Source: Cervus elaphus
Taxonomy: Eukaryota > Chordata > Mammalia > Artiodactyla > Cervidae
DNA: 64,000 bases
Reading direction: 5' to 3'
Assembly: GCF_910594005.1 (NCBI RefSeq)
Contig: NC_057845.1
Span: 5,738,001-5,802,000, forward strand
Shown: one piece after another, positions 43,767 to 54,461 of the stretch
Position numbering within the stretch: position 1 is the first letter of the stretch
Layout: every line of letters starts with the position of its first letter
Translations under genes and position numbers: made by a program
Notes under the pieces: generated by a model
What the model was told of the DNA's origin: nothing
The model's input: only the letters and a program-made list of their open reading frames with translations
The model's database searches: none

Positions 43767-45879
43767 AATCTGCCAAAAACCCATATCTATTAGCTAAGCG
43801 TTAAGACGTTATTGGATCTGTGAGATACAAGCTATGAACACCCATCGTTTCTTTAAAGCTCGCCATTAAGTGAACTAAAATCCAGACTTCTCAGGAGGCT
43901 TGCAGTCAGTCCCGGAGCCCCTGATTCTCCGGGCTGAAGTAGGGCACACATCAGAAATATCTCCCAGTCTCCTCCACCACTCTAAGATCCACCCTCCTTA
44001 ACTAGATTCAGTTAGTCCAGCGCAATAATTTTACGTCCAATTAATGGGTCCTCCCCTTGCGGAGAGGAAGTGAGATGCAGCGTTTGAAAAAGACAAGATG
44101 AGATAAACGGGCGTGAGCCCCTAAGGAGTGTGTGTGTGGGGGCGGGGGTGGGGGGAGAATCCTCACTGGCCCCCATCCGGGCAGGAATTCCTCGCATTCC
44201 AGACTGCCTGGGGGCCCAGCCCTGAGCTCCAGAACCGCGGCACCCGGCTAGGGGCTGAGCTCGGAGTGCAGCCCCGGGCAGTTCAGCCAAAGCTCACCTC
44301 CTGAAGTTAAGAGCGAAAGGGCAGCGGCGAGGAGCCGAGCCACGCAAGAGAGGAAGACCGCCCCAACAAGCTGAGCGGCGGGCAGGGGGAGCGCGCGCGC
44401 CTAAACGTTGCCCATTATACTGTGAGCAGAGCATCTCGTCTCTTTCTGCTAAGTTTCAAAGAGGAAACGGACGTAACCAGACTGACTCCTCTACATTTCG
44501 AGTGAAAAGAAAGTTCTACCACCCGTGCCAGGCGCGGGGAAGTGAGCGCACTGTAATTAGCTAGCCGGACCCGCGGGCATCCCCGCCTTCGCCCAGACGC
44601 GACGGGTTAAGTTCCCAGCCCACTGCCAACCCAGGAGGAAACGGCGCTGCCGCTCACTTTGGACTAGAAGGCGGTTTGGAGGGTTTTTCTTCTTGAAAGA
44701 GCTCCTCCATTCAGCGAGTTCCTCTCCCCAACACTCCCCCTTGTGCATGGAAATTCAAGCCAGAGGCACTTTGAAAACTACGCACTGCTAACTCCACTTA
44801 CCCGAAACAAAGGGCACCCCACCCGGAGAGGCTGGAGGAAGGCAACAAGCGACAAGGCCGATGAAGACCATGCCAGGGATATGTCACATGCCAGGGGCTC
44901 CAGCGCACACTAGTGACCTGGGGAGGAAGATTAAAGCCAGGAGAAGCTGGGGACCAGAGGGGCAGGGAGCTCGCCCTGGGGTCAGAGGGCCCACAGCAGT
45001 GCGGCCTTGGGCCCCCCAGGCTGGCAAAGGACCCCAGGGCAGAGGGTGTCTGGGCAGGTGGGAAGCCCGGAGCCTCCCTGCCTTTCCCAAACTGCTGGCG
45101 TCTCTCTCTCTGAATGGGCCACCAAAGGGGGCTGCTCCCCACCGGACCTGGGCTGAGCAAGGTGGGGGTGGGGGGAGCCTTGAGTCTGAGATGACCATGA
45201 AGCTCTAGCCTGAAGTGGCTCCAAACGTAGGGTAACTCCCAGGCTAGCTTGCGCAGCATCTCAAAAGTAAGTCATCCTATGTTGAGTTTCTTCTCACAGA
45301 TCTAAGTGAACAGCTGAGGTCTAGCAGGGCCTTGCCTGACCCGGGCTCACACCCCCCTAACTTTTCACGGGGCCGGAGGGGGTGCCCCTCCAGGTGTCTG
45401 GGGTGGGGGCAGGTCTTCCTTTGCTTTCCTCGCTTCTAGAAGATGAGAAGGCCTCTCCCAACATCTGAAGTCTGGAGGTATCCATGCCAGTGGCTCCCAC
45501 CCAGCGGCGGGAGTGAGGAGGGAAGGAGGGCGTGGGATGTCCGGGGGTGGGGTGGGGGTCATCGAGGACGCAGGGGCGGGAAGGGTGGGTGGCGAGAGGG
45601 GCGGCGTGTGAAAACCCTCCTGTGACCAGGTAAAACGTGCCCTAGCTCCACACCCCACAGGTGGCAATGTCCCTGGGGTCTCGGCCTTCCTCTGCCTCCT
45701 CCCCAGAGCCCGCGAGGGGGATCAGGCTCTAAATTGGCCCCCAAGGGCTGGCTAATCGGCTCTCCCACCTTCAACCTCAGGGCCCACGCACTCCAGTCCT
45801 GGGTCCAGCTTCTCCACTGATCTTGCCGCCCCTACCGGCCCGAGAGCAGAGTCCCCCCACTGCACCCCAACCCCGCGCT
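43767..45879. other. Repeat-free, increasingly GC-rich intron 1 start
   Basis: The approach to the CpG island. 44330-44410 is CpG-rich (GAGCGCGCGCGCCTAAACG); 44850-45880 is GC-rich with several overlapping open frames that have no recognised domain and read equally well on both strands, so no gene is called. Confidence 0.45.
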
Positions 45880-46219
45880 GGTGTCCGCCAGGCGGCGCCC
45901 TTCGAGATACAAAAAAGCTGCCGGCGGCTTCGCGGGGAAACCAGTCGCCCCCCACCCCCCCACCAGGGAAAGTGACCCCAGATTGCCCCTCTGGGAAATG
46001 CCAGTATCCTGGTCTGCGAGAGCTGGCGCGCGCGTTTGGCTAGACCCCGCGTTCAACCCGAGAGGAAAAGCAGGCGGAGCGGGGAGGTGCGGGGCCGGGG
46101 CTCCGCGGCCGGACTCGCAGCGCAGGGCTGCCCGGAGGGTCCCCGCCGCCCCTCCCGCCCCGATCTCCCGTCCCGGGGCGGGGGCCGGGGGTCCAGGGCC
46201 AGCGCCCGGGGCGGCTCAC

Positions 46220-46489
46220 CTTCTCTCCGGTCAGCACGTGCAGCCCCTCGCGCACCTTGGCGAAGGAGCCCTCGCCCAGCTTTCTGCTGCCGATGAGGTA
46301 GTTGCCTACGCGCTTGTGGTGCTGGAAGTCGCGGAGCCGCTCTCGGGGCACGCCGCTCACCCAGGCCGGCAGGAAACTTCCTTCGCAGGCGGCCGCCGGC
46401 CTGGCCGCGTCCTCGGCGCCGCCGCCGCCGCCGCCGCCCCCGGGCGCCGCCGGCTCGCCCAGGAGCCCGTCCCCCGCCGCCGCCGGCAT
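46220..46489 (-). CDS. HUNK: HUNK coding exon 1 (residues 1-90, partial gene)
   Basis: This is the first coding exon of hormonally up-regulated Neu-associated kinase, an SNF1/AMPK-related Ser/Thr kinase. The ATG is at 46489-46487 with G at -3 (adequate Kozak); translation gives MPAAAGDGLLGEPAAP followed by eight glycines. Residues 25-60 are an Ala-rich then basic linker. The kinase domain opens at about V61-G62-N63-Y64, and residues 71-79 (LGEGSFAKV) are the glycine loop; its third glycine is Ala, as in MARK/SNF1-type kinases. The exon ends after the AAG of K90 at a GTGAGC donor (46219-46214), phase 0, matching the GTG of V91 that opens exon 2. Identity comes from recognising the protein and is firm. 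The human start is the same methionine. Confidence 0.95.
46415..46444. repeat. CCG/GGC trinucleotide run coding the HUNK Gly tract
   Basis: A run of GCC units on the plus strand reads as eight consecutive Gly codons (residues 17-24) on the minus strand. Being a pure GC trinucleotide run in coding sequence, it is likely length-polymorphic. Confidence 0.85.
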
Positions 46490-46760
46490 CGCGCCGCTCC
46501 GGCTCTGCTCCCGCGCTCGCGGCTCCTCCTCCTCTTCGGCCGGCTCCCCGGGCTCCTCCCGCCGCCGCCGCCGCAGCTGCCTCCGGCCCGGCCCCGCCCG
46601 GCCCGCCGCTCCCGCGCCCCGGGCCGCCGCCGAGCGCCGCGCGCAGACAATAGCGGCCGCCGGGGCCACGGGGTACCGGGGACCCGCCCCCCACCCCCAA
46701 GAAGTTCTTCTTCGGAGGCTTGCGGAAACCCTGCCCCGAGTCCCGTCCGGGCGGCTAGTG
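46490..46760 (-). other. HUNK: HUNK 5' UTR / proximal promoter (approximate)
   Basis: Sequence immediately 5' of the ATG. The reading frame of HUNK stays open upstream to at least 46669 (60 more codons, Arg/Glu/Ala-rich), but the first possible start there is GTG, so ATG 46489 is preferred. The 3' part is presumably transcribed leader. The outer limit is arbitrary. Confidence 0.55.
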
Positions 46761-47330
46761 ACCGTCTCCCGGCTCGGGTGCGCGGGGAGCGCGCCGGCCG
46801 TGGAGGGGCGTTGGGGAGGCTGGGGGCGCGATCCGGCCCCGGGTCCCGGAGCCGAGATGCCTGGTCCCGGAGCCCGGGGCGCCTCGGCCGCCTCCGCCCT
46901 CGCCGCCGCCGGCTGGCCCGCACGGACGCGGGTCCGGCTCGCTGGTTCCTAGCTGCGCGCCGGGCGGCCGCTCCCGCCCGAGAGCCGGCGCGCGCGGCAG
47001 GCTGCAGGCGCCCTCTGGAAGGCAGCAGAAGAAAGCCCCATTCAGTTTGAATTTGCAGAAATTTAATCCGGTCGCGGGCGGCGGGAACAGATGCGAGCTC
47101 CACTCCGCGTGTGCACTTTCAAATCCCTCGTAGCCCCTCCTTCCCCGCGCGCAACAGCCAAACTCGACCCTCGCCGGAGAGGGGAGGGCCCTGGGAGGGG
47201 GGCGGCGGGGCCACCTGAGCTCCAGACTGGGGGGGACCCCGCGCGGCCTCTGAGACGCGCGCTCCCGGGTCGCCCAAGTCGGACCGCCTCCGCCAGTGCC
47301 TCTCGCCCGGCTTCTAGGCTTGGGCTTTCT

Positions 47331-48596
47331 GGACCTTTCAGCGAAGAAATCCGCCACCAGCAGCCGCACCCACCTGGGGCAGGAGGAAGGGAAGGAGGCG
47401 CTCTCGAAGCCCGTGGACTGTGGTTTAAGTGCTCGGTGTTCAGCCCCGGGCCCCGCACACAGTAGGACCCTCTGGCCCCCTGATGGATGGATAGATGGAT
47501 GGATGGATGGATAGAGGGATGGATGGATGGATGGAAGAATGGAGTGGCTGGCGAAACCCTGGGCTCACACCAGGCGGGCACGCGGTGTTGGAGGAGGAGC
47601 AGCCGCAACAATAATAGTAGCAGCAGCAACGTAGGAATCAGGGCGTTTGCTCCCTCTGCTTGTACATTTACACCTTCGCTGCTTTGCATTGAAAAGATGC
47701 CGGTGATTGCAGGGCGCGGTGGACCAGCGCTCCCTGCTCCTGGAGGCTTTTGTTCTGAGGCGCCGGGACCCTGCTCATACCTGATGAACAAGTGCAGCCG
47801 CCCTGACCACTCTGATCCTCTCCGGGATCCCCAAAGTCTTCTCAAAGCAAAAAATGAGGGCAGGGAGGCGGGGGTGGGGAGGGGAGGGGTGGTAGGGAGA
47901 TACCCCCCTTTTGTGTTACAAAATGCTACCTGTTGAGCAGCCAGATAAAAGGCGCCAGCGTTTAATGCATACTTAACCCCCCCAACCCCCGTCAGAGTTA
48001 CAGCATCAGAGCTGAAAGGCAGGATTCGGTCCTAACCAAGTTCCTTTCACTACTAATTCCTTGGTAAACAATTATGGCACGATCCACGTCAGTGCTCTGA
48101 GATTGGGGCGGGGCAGGATGAGAAAGGGATGCTCGGCAGTCATTAATCCAGTGTCTCCGGGGCTTTCTGACCCAGAGAAACGCCTATTTTAAGTAGATCT
48201 CATTTCAAAAATGCTATAATCAGCTACTCACGGGTTACGACTGAGGTTGTTTTCCATCAGCCTTCTCGTCGTTCCCTTTTCCCAATATTAAAAATACACT
48301 TTAAAAATGTTTTTCTTGCTGTGCTTAAAGGGCTTCTTTACCACCTCTCCACTCCCATAATTTTTGCAAGGCCAATGTAGTCACAATAATGTATCAGATT
48401 CAATAATCAAGTATTAGGACAATGGAAGGCGGGGGAGAGAGAGGCTATGTGACCAGCATCGTGCCTGAAGAGTGAATGTTCAACAAACATCTCATGGATG
48501 ACAAATACGGAGCTCACTTTGGGATCAAAACCATTCTGCCTCTTCTTTCAGAGAAAGGTTTTAGAGTTTCCCCAGTTAATAGCATATTTATTAGTA
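47331..48596. other. HUNK 5' flank, repeat-poor
   Basis: Contains (GATG)n at 47481-47536 and a GGA/GCA/ATA trinucleotide-rich patch at 47588-47632; otherwise unclassified. Open frames encoding DGWMDG-type repeats come from the GATG run. Confidence 0.5.
47481..47536. repeat. (GATG)n microsatellite
   Basis: About 12 imperfect ATGG/GATG units beginning TGATGGATGGATAGATGG, just upstream of the CpG island. Confidence 0.9.
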
Positions 48597-48930
48597 GAGT
48601 GTTGCTCTTCAGTCGCCAAGTCCTATCTGACTCTTTGCCGCTCCAGGTACTGCAGCACGCTAGGTTTCCCTGTCCTTCACAATCTCCCGGAGTTTGCTCA
48701 GACTCTTGTCCATTGAGTCACTGATGCCATCCAACCATCTCATGCTCTGCTGCCCCCTTCTCCTGCCTTTCCCAGCATCAGGGTCTTTGCCAATGAGTTG
48801 GCTCTTCGCATCAGGTGGCCAAAGTATTGGAGCTTCAGTTTCAGCATCAGTCCTTCCAATGAATATTTAGGGTTGATTTCCTTTAGGATTGACTGGTTTG
48901 CTCTCCTTGCTGTCCAAGGGACTCTAACTT
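48597..48930 (-). repeat. BovB 3' end, antisense
   Basis: CTCTTCAGTCGCCAAGTCCT, CAGCACGCTAGGTTTCCCTG, TCGCATCAGGTGGCCAAAGT, TCCTTGCTGTCCAAGGGACT. Confidence 0.92.
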
Positions 48931-49554
48931 TCTTTAAATTTTTGAATAATTAGCTCTGTATGAAAATGTAGAAATTACTTTCTTATAATGTAAGGCAAAT
49001 GTCAGAGACAGTTCATCAAAGTGTCTTTATGGCCTAAAAAAAAAAAAAAAAAAAAAGCTAGCTGATTCTTCCAAACATTGTGGAAGACATTTACAATGAA
49101 ATAGAGATTTCTTTCCTTTTAATTATCCTCTTGGGGTGGAGGTCAGGAAAGGGGTGAAAAAGAGAGAAAATCCAAGCCCGTTAAATCTTTTTCAAGCCTG
49201 ATACCTGGGTTTGATTCAAGTTAACTGCTACATCATCCCATCAGCTGGGATGGATGCCAAAGAGTAGTCCAGATCCTACCCTTCCTGGGCTTAGTAACTG
49301 GTGTTTGAACTACAGGTCCTGTTCTTTGAAATGGCCTTGTTTAATAAGGAATAAGCCTAGAAATCCGGTTATGTAGGACAGATGAGTACCCAAAACAATG
49401 GACTGCCCTCATATGAGACAGAAATGCAGAAAACACCTGGTTGAAAGCAGAGTCCAGCACTGAAGATTCTCTACTGACTATCTCAAACTCTATTTCTTAT
49501 CTGCCTGTGGGACCACCCTGAGCACCACATTTCAGCTGTCTTCATCCAGATGGG
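48931..49554. other. Unclassified 5' flanking sequence
   Basis: A23 run at 49035-49057; otherwise nothing recognised. Confidence 0.4.
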
Positions 49555-50105
49555 GCTTCCTCACCTCTGCACCTTTGCCTCTGCCATGAACTTGCCCAGT
49601 CAGCTGCCCCGACCCCATTTCTAACCAACACAGACTTTCCCTTCCCCATGGAGCCCCCAACCATCAATGAGCTGCAAGAGGCTAATTGCTCCTCCTCTCT
49701 TATTCCATAGCACTCATTCTTCTTAAGTCCTACATTGTTGTTGTTGTTTAGTCACTAAGTCATGTCCGACTCTTTTGCAACCCCATGGACTGTAGCCCAC
49801 CAGGCTTCTCTGTCCATGGGGTTTCCCAGGCAAGAATACTGGGATAAGTTGCCATTTCCTTCTCCAGAGGATCTTCCCAACCCAGGGATCGAACCTGTGT
49901 CAAGTGTATTCTTTACCACTGAGCCACCGGGGAAGCCCTCCAAAGTCCTATGTTACTTCCCATTGAATGTCTTGCTTCTCTTTTAGACTCTTTGCAAATG
50001 GGAGCTCCCTTATTTTATATGTTATTGATATTTGCCCTAGAGCACCTAGCACAGTGCCTGAAACATGGCCATTCTTAGGTATGTATTTATTGCATAAGTG
50101 AAAGC
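49555..50105 (+). repeat. L2 LINE 3' UTR, split by a SINE
   Basis: CTCACCTCTGCACCTTTGCC, TTATTCCATAGCACTCATTC, then CACCTAGCACAGTGCCTGAA and GGTATGTATTTATTGCATAA. Confidence 0.6.
49733..49942 (-). repeat. Bov-tA SINE, antisense, with TSD
   Basis: GTTGTTGTTGTTTAGTCACT to TGAGCCACCGGGGAAGCCCT. 8-bp AAGTCCTA at 49725-49732 and 49943-49950. Confidence 0.92.
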
Positions 50106-50849
50106 AATTGTTCATGGATTCTCAAATGAGCAGAGCTTCGCTGCTCCAGACAGCAAGATACCCCTCTGTCCTGGGCGAAAGCATTTCTAACAGCTTTCTA
50201 AAAACATTGGTTGCCTATGAGTGGTCAACAAATATAACTGTCTTGTCAGAGATGGACAAGTCTCTAACTTAGATGCATTAACCCTTTAAAAAAAATTTTG
50301 CCAACGACAGTGGGCTAGAAAGGCGTGAAAAGCTTTCTCAGTTGACTTGTACCAGCTGCTTCCTTCCTCCCTGTCGTCTCCTTCTCCATCTCCTCCCACC
50401 ATATGGCTGGGAGACAGTCTGTGTGCTCCCACAGAACGCCAGCTAGGAGACCCAGCTGGAAGCAGTCAAAGACAATTAGAAGTAATCAGGCTGGCATGGC
50501 CAGGAAATGAAAGTTGGCTGGAGGGAGTTAGGCTGGCAGAGCCGGCTGGTGACTGGAGAAGGAAAGTGAAGACAGCAGGCATGAAGAAACGTTGCCTGGA
50601 AGACAGTTCTCTGAATGCTACCCATTGATTCTCCCCAAAGAAGGCTGTCGCTTAATCATAGAGGCAGGACCCGAACTCATAGTCACCAGAGTTCATGTCC
50701 ACCATGATCTTTTCACAGCGCAAGGCTGAGGAAGGCAAGGTCCCCTCCGGCACAGGCTGGGGTGTGGAGGCAACTTAGCCGGGCTCCGGAGGGCGGACCG
50801 CGTGCAGCACCTACCGGTGAACTCCTTGTCTGAAAGTGAGTCGTGACTC
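50106..50849. other. Unclassified 5' flanking sequence
   Basis: Contains AGGCAGGACCCGAACTCATA near 50664, possibly an inverted MIR scrap; otherwise not recognised. Confidence 0.4.
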
Positions 50850-50985
50850 GCCCTCTCCCCGTCCCCCAGTCTCCTCCATCTATAAAACTGGGGTATTGAG
50901 GAAGCATGAGGATTCAGCGAGATGATGCACACAGAGCAGTCAGCCCAGAGGCTGGCACTTGGAAGCACGTGGTAAATTTTAGCTC
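50850..50985 (+). repeat. MIR SINE
   Basis: CCATCTATAAAACTGGGGTA, GCATGAGGATTCAGCGAGAT, AGCCCAGAGGCTGGCACTTG. Confidence 0.7.
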
Positions 50986-51307
50986 CCACCCCTTCAGTCA
51001 ATACTGGCATCATCACGACACTTGGGAGAAGTCACTCCAGAATGCCACAAATGCAACTGCCCTTATCATGGAGGAAGCCAAAGCATTTCCTCCAATGTGG
51101 CTTACTTCCCTAAATCCAACCCCCTTCTTCTCCACCAGGCTGTCTGAAAGGATCTTGGACTTACACTGGGCTCAGCGCGTGCACACACACACACACCCTG
51201 CCCTACTCCTATGCTAGGGCTTCACCCGAATTTGCCCCCAAATTTAAGAGTCGTCCTCCGCTTTCTTTCCTCCCTGAGTCTCATATCCAGTCCCTCAGCA
51301 AATGTCA

Positions 51308-51786
51308 GGTCCGTTCAGTTCAGTCGCTCAGTCACATCCGACTCTTTGCGACCCCATGGACTGCAGCACGCAGGCCTCCCTGTCCATCACCAACTCCCAG
51401 AGTTGACTCGAGCTCATGTCCATTGAGTCGGTGATGCCGTCCAACCATCTCATCCTCTGTTGTCCCCTTTTCCTCCCAAACTCAATCTTTCCCAGCATCA
51501 GGGTCTTTTCCAGTGAGTCAACTCTTCGCATGAGGTGGCCAAAGGATTGGAGTTTCAGCTTCAGCATCAGTCCTTCCAATGAACACCCAGGACTGATCTC
51601 CTTTAGGATGGACTGGTTGGATCTCCATGCAGTCTAAGGAACTCTCAAGGGTCTTCTCCCACACCACAGTTCAAAAGCATCAATTCTTTGGCGCTCAGCT
51701 TTCTTTATAGTCCAACTCTCACATCCATACATGATTGCTACAGTTTTTCCAGTAGTTATGTATGGATGTGACAGTTGGATTATACA
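51308..51786 (-). repeat. BovB 3' end, antisense, with inverted 5' segment
   Basis: CAGTTCAGTCGCTCAGTCAC, GTCGGTGATGCCGTCCAACC, TTCTTTGGCGCTCAGCTTTC read antisense to about 51739. The last part (51740-51786, TTTTTCCAGTAGTTATGTAT) is sense, consistent with twin-priming inversion. Confidence 0.88.
51707..51783. repeat. 28-bp inverted repeat at BovB inversion junction
   Basis: Arms 51707-51734 and 51756-51783 pair at 25 of 28 positions around a 21-bp loop. Confidence 0.8.
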
Positions 51787-51902
51787 AATGTCATGGGTTT
51801 TACTTTCACAACACTCCCACGTGTGACCACGGCTCATCACCTTCACCTCTGTCACCCTCTTCAAGCCAGCCACCAGGCTCTCTCTCATCCTAATCCATGT
51901 CC

Positions 51903-52200
51903 TAAAGAAAATCAGCCCTGAGTATTGATTGGAAGTACAGATGCTGAAGCCGAAGTTCCAATACTTTGGCCACCTGATGCGAAGAGCTGACTCATTGGAA
52001 AGACCCTGATGCTGAGAAAGATCGAGGGCAAAAGGAGAAGGGGACTGCAGACCATGAGATGGTTAGATAGCATCACCAACTCCATGGACATGAGTTTGAG
52101 CAAACCCAGGAGATAGTGAAGGGCAGGGGACCCTGGCATGCTGCAGTCCATGGGGTCACAAAGAGTCGGACACAACTTAGCGACTGAACAATAACAACAA
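51903..52200 (+). repeat. BovB 3' end, sense
   Basis: GATGCGAAGAGCTGACTCAT, AGAAAGATCGAGGGCAAAAG, GAGTCGGACACAACTTAGCG, ending AATAACAACAA. Confidence 0.93.
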
Positions 52201-52259
52201 TTTAAGGTTTGGTCCCTTCCTCCAAATTCCAGAGGGAGGCTATTGAGAAGGAATGAAAG

Positions 52260-52880
52260 TTAACGTGTTTTCTAGAAAGAGGCCCTCACACCTCCTCCTC
52301 CTCCTACCGTTTCTCCTTGCTTGCATTTCTCATTGTCGGTCAAGACCAACAACACCCTCACCAGCAACATCCCTGTGTACTACGAAGCCCTCCCCACTCT
52401 GTGACCCCCACTCCTGCCCCCTCCCTTTATTTCTCTGACCTCCCCTCCCCCTTTTCACTCCAGTGAAGCCACACTGGACTGCGTGTTGCTTCCACGGGCA
52501 TCAGGCTTAGTCCTGCAGTGGGCCCTTTAAATCATGCATTCCCTAGAAAAACTTCCTCCCAAATACCTGCTTCTTCAGGTCTTGGTTCAAATGTCACCCC
52601 TTCTGTGAGCCTGGGTCCGACCTCTGTTTACAATGCAGACCTCCCCCAGACTCCCACCTCCCCAATCCCCTCTTCCCCTTCTCTGCTTGATTTTCCTTCC
52701 TGGCACTTAACAGGAGGAGACAAATCAAGCATTTTCCTTATTTACTTTGTTTACTCTCTGTCTCCCTTCCTAGAATGGAGGCTGCTTGAGGGCTGGGACT
52801 TTTGTTCAGGGCTCTCTGCCTGGGGCCAGGCATACAGGAAGTACTCAGTACACGTCTGTCTTGATTGAATGAATTTGTAA
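52260..52880 (+). repeat. L2 LINE 3' UTR
   Basis: CTTCTTCAGGTCTTGGTTCA, AATGTCACCCCTTCTGTGAG, CTCTGTCTCCCTTCCTAGAA, GAGGCTGCTTGAGGGCTGGG, TTGATTGAATGAATTTG. Confidence 0.75.
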
Positions 52881-53439
52881 TTCACAGGTTCTCCCAGAGC
52901 CAAAGAGGGGACGGTGATACACAAGAAATCAGGAAAAAAAAAAAAAAAACCACAGCGAAACCGGGTTCTGCTAGAGAAAGCATACATCATCAAGACAGAT
53001 TTGAAAGAAAAAAATAAAAGAATCAATAACCATGCCACAAAGATAAACCTCCCAAGCAAGCTCATTTGTAGTGTGGCAGGAAGGGAAAGGCTATTATTAG
53101 CACTAAGGTTGGAAATTGATGACCTGCATTTATGGGTGCTAACCCTTGTCCGGTTCTTGCTGGGGACTGGGCGACACCTCGGGTCTGCAGTGACCCCTGA
53201 GGAGTGAGCTCAGACAGTGGAGCAGCTCTAGAGTGTGCGTGCTGGGCGGAGGGTCGGTGAGAGGAGGGGCACTGGGGAACTGAGTCCACCCGTCCCTCAC
53301 AGGTCGGCACGCAGGCAGGCTGACTGCAGAAGCCTGCTCTGGGCGGTCCAGCGGCCGGACTCAGACAAACCAGAGTCGGGCGCCGCCTGCTGGTGACTGG
53401 ACTCTGAGTTCCCTCCACTCAACTGCCAAAGGAGCCACA
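52881..53439. other. Unclassified flanking sequence with A18 run
   Basis: A-run at about 52933-52950. The 53150-53420 part is GC-richer but no exon is recognised. Confidence 0.4.
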
Positions 53440-53650
53440 GACAGAACGCCAGTCTGGAAACCAGAATCGACCCTCACCAGCCCCTTCGGTGACCCCGAGT
53501 AGGGCATTTACCATCTCTGACCTCACTTTTCTCCATCTCTAAAGGGAATAACTCCTTTCTGTCACTCCTAGTCCCCAGAACTGTTGCCTGGATAAAATGA
53601 GGCAAATTGGCATGAATGTGCCCCTCTTAAATGGAAGCTACTTTGGTCAT
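53440..53650 (+). repeat. MIR SINE
   Basis: GTCTGGAAACCAGAATCGAC, CCTCACTTTTCTCCATCTCT, AAAGGGAATAACTCC, GATAAAATGAGGCAAATTGG. Confidence 0.65.
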
Positions 53651-53692
53651 TGGTGTCTTAAGCCAAAATGGAAAGTGTCCGGGGCATATATT

Positions 53693-53906
53693 CTCCTGGT
53701 TGTTCAGTCTCTAAGTCCGGTCTAACTCTCTGGCTATCCCATAGACTGTAGCCCGCCAGGTTCCTCAGTCCGTGGGATTCTCCAGGCAAGAATACTGAAG
53801 TGGCTTGCCATTTCCTTCTCTAGGGAAACTTTCAGACCCAGGGATCAGATTCAAGTCTCCTGAATTGGCAGGCAGATTCTTTACCACTAAGCCACCAGGG
53901 AAGCCC
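53693..53906 (-). repeat. Bov-tA SINE, antisense (first of tandem pair)
   Basis: GTTGTTCAGTCTCTAAGTCC to CTAAGCCACCAGGGAAGCCC. Confidence 0.9.
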
Positions 53907-53916
53907 TGGGTACACA

Positions 53917-54121
53917 TTGTATGTATTAGTCACTCAGTCATGCCCAACGCTTTTCTGACTTCATGGACTATAGCCCACCAGGCTCCTCTGTCCATGGCAT
54001 TCTTCAGGCATGAATACCAGAGTGGGTTGCCATTCCCTTCTTAAGGGAATCTTCCCAACCCAGGGATTGAACCCAGGTCTCCTACATTGCAGGCAGATTC
54101 TTTACCATCTGAGCCACTAGG
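53917..54121 (-). repeat. Bov-tA SINE, antisense (second of tandem pair)
   Basis: TAGTCACTCAGTCATGCCCA to ACCATCTGAGCCACTAGGGG. Same orientation, 10 bp after the first. Confidence 0.9.
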
Positions 54122-54337
54122 GGTATACCTTCGAAAACAATAAATTTAAATAAAATGGAAAGTGAGTGGTTGAAAAGATGTGGTCATTTAGAGCCTCTTC
54201 CTTTCAAGGCAGAGGCTTTCTGGGAAGTACTGACATGAGCAGAGACATCTTCATTTCTGCCTACGGTCATAGTCCATCCACACACCCCACATGAGACCTC
54301 CTTGAACGATGACCTGCCAATGTTTCTCCTTCCAGTA

Positions 54338-54461
54338 ATGTTAGTCGCTTAGTGTCCGACTCTTTGTGACCCCATGGACTGTAGCCTGACAGGTTCCTCT
54401 GTCCATGGGATTCTCCAGGCAAGAATACTGGAGTGGGTTGCTGTTCCCTTCTCCAGAGACC
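54338..54461 (-). repeat. Bov-tA SINE tail half, antisense
   Basis: TTAGTCGCTTAGTGTCCGAC to TTGCTGTTCCCTTCTCCAGA. Confidence 0.88.

Larger units (their letters stand above)
1649..46219 (-). other. HUNK: HUNK intron 1
   Basis: This 44,571-bp phase-0 intron is bounded by donor GTGAGC at 46219 and acceptor TTAG at 1649. The 30 bases before the acceptor are pyrimidine-biased (CCGCGTTCCTGGTATCTCC) but include CpGs. I find no further HUNK coding sequence inside it. Its bulk is transposable elements, listed separately. A long first intron running out of a CpG-island promoter fits the human gene structure. Confidence 0.9.
45880..47330. promoter_or_regulatory. HUNK: CpG island covering HUNK promoter, 5'UTR and exon 1
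   Basis: Very GC-rich DNA with CpGs at near-expected frequency surrounds the HUNK start codon, in contrast to the CpG-poor flanks. GC boxes (GGGCGG/CCGCCC) are visible at 46594-46599, 46684-46689, 46749-46754 and 47200-47205, all upstream of the ATG on the minus strand. No TATA box is evident, so a dispersed CpG-island promoter is inferred. The transcription start cannot be placed from sequence alone. Limits are by eye; a weaker GC-rich shoulder runs from about 44.1 to 45.9 kb. Confidence 0.8.

Noticed and set aside
45881..47050. 389-codon open frame on the plus strand across the HUNK CpG island
   Set aside because: It is antisense to HUNK exon 1, composed of Arg/Pro/Ala/Gly as expected of GC-rich chance frames, and other frames there are equally open. 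No domain recognised.
46053..47845. Several 200-260 codon minus-strand frames upstream of and overlapping HUNK exon 1
   Set aside because: Low-complexity translations from CpG-island DNA, with GTG starts; only the frame containing MPAAAGDGLL has known homology.
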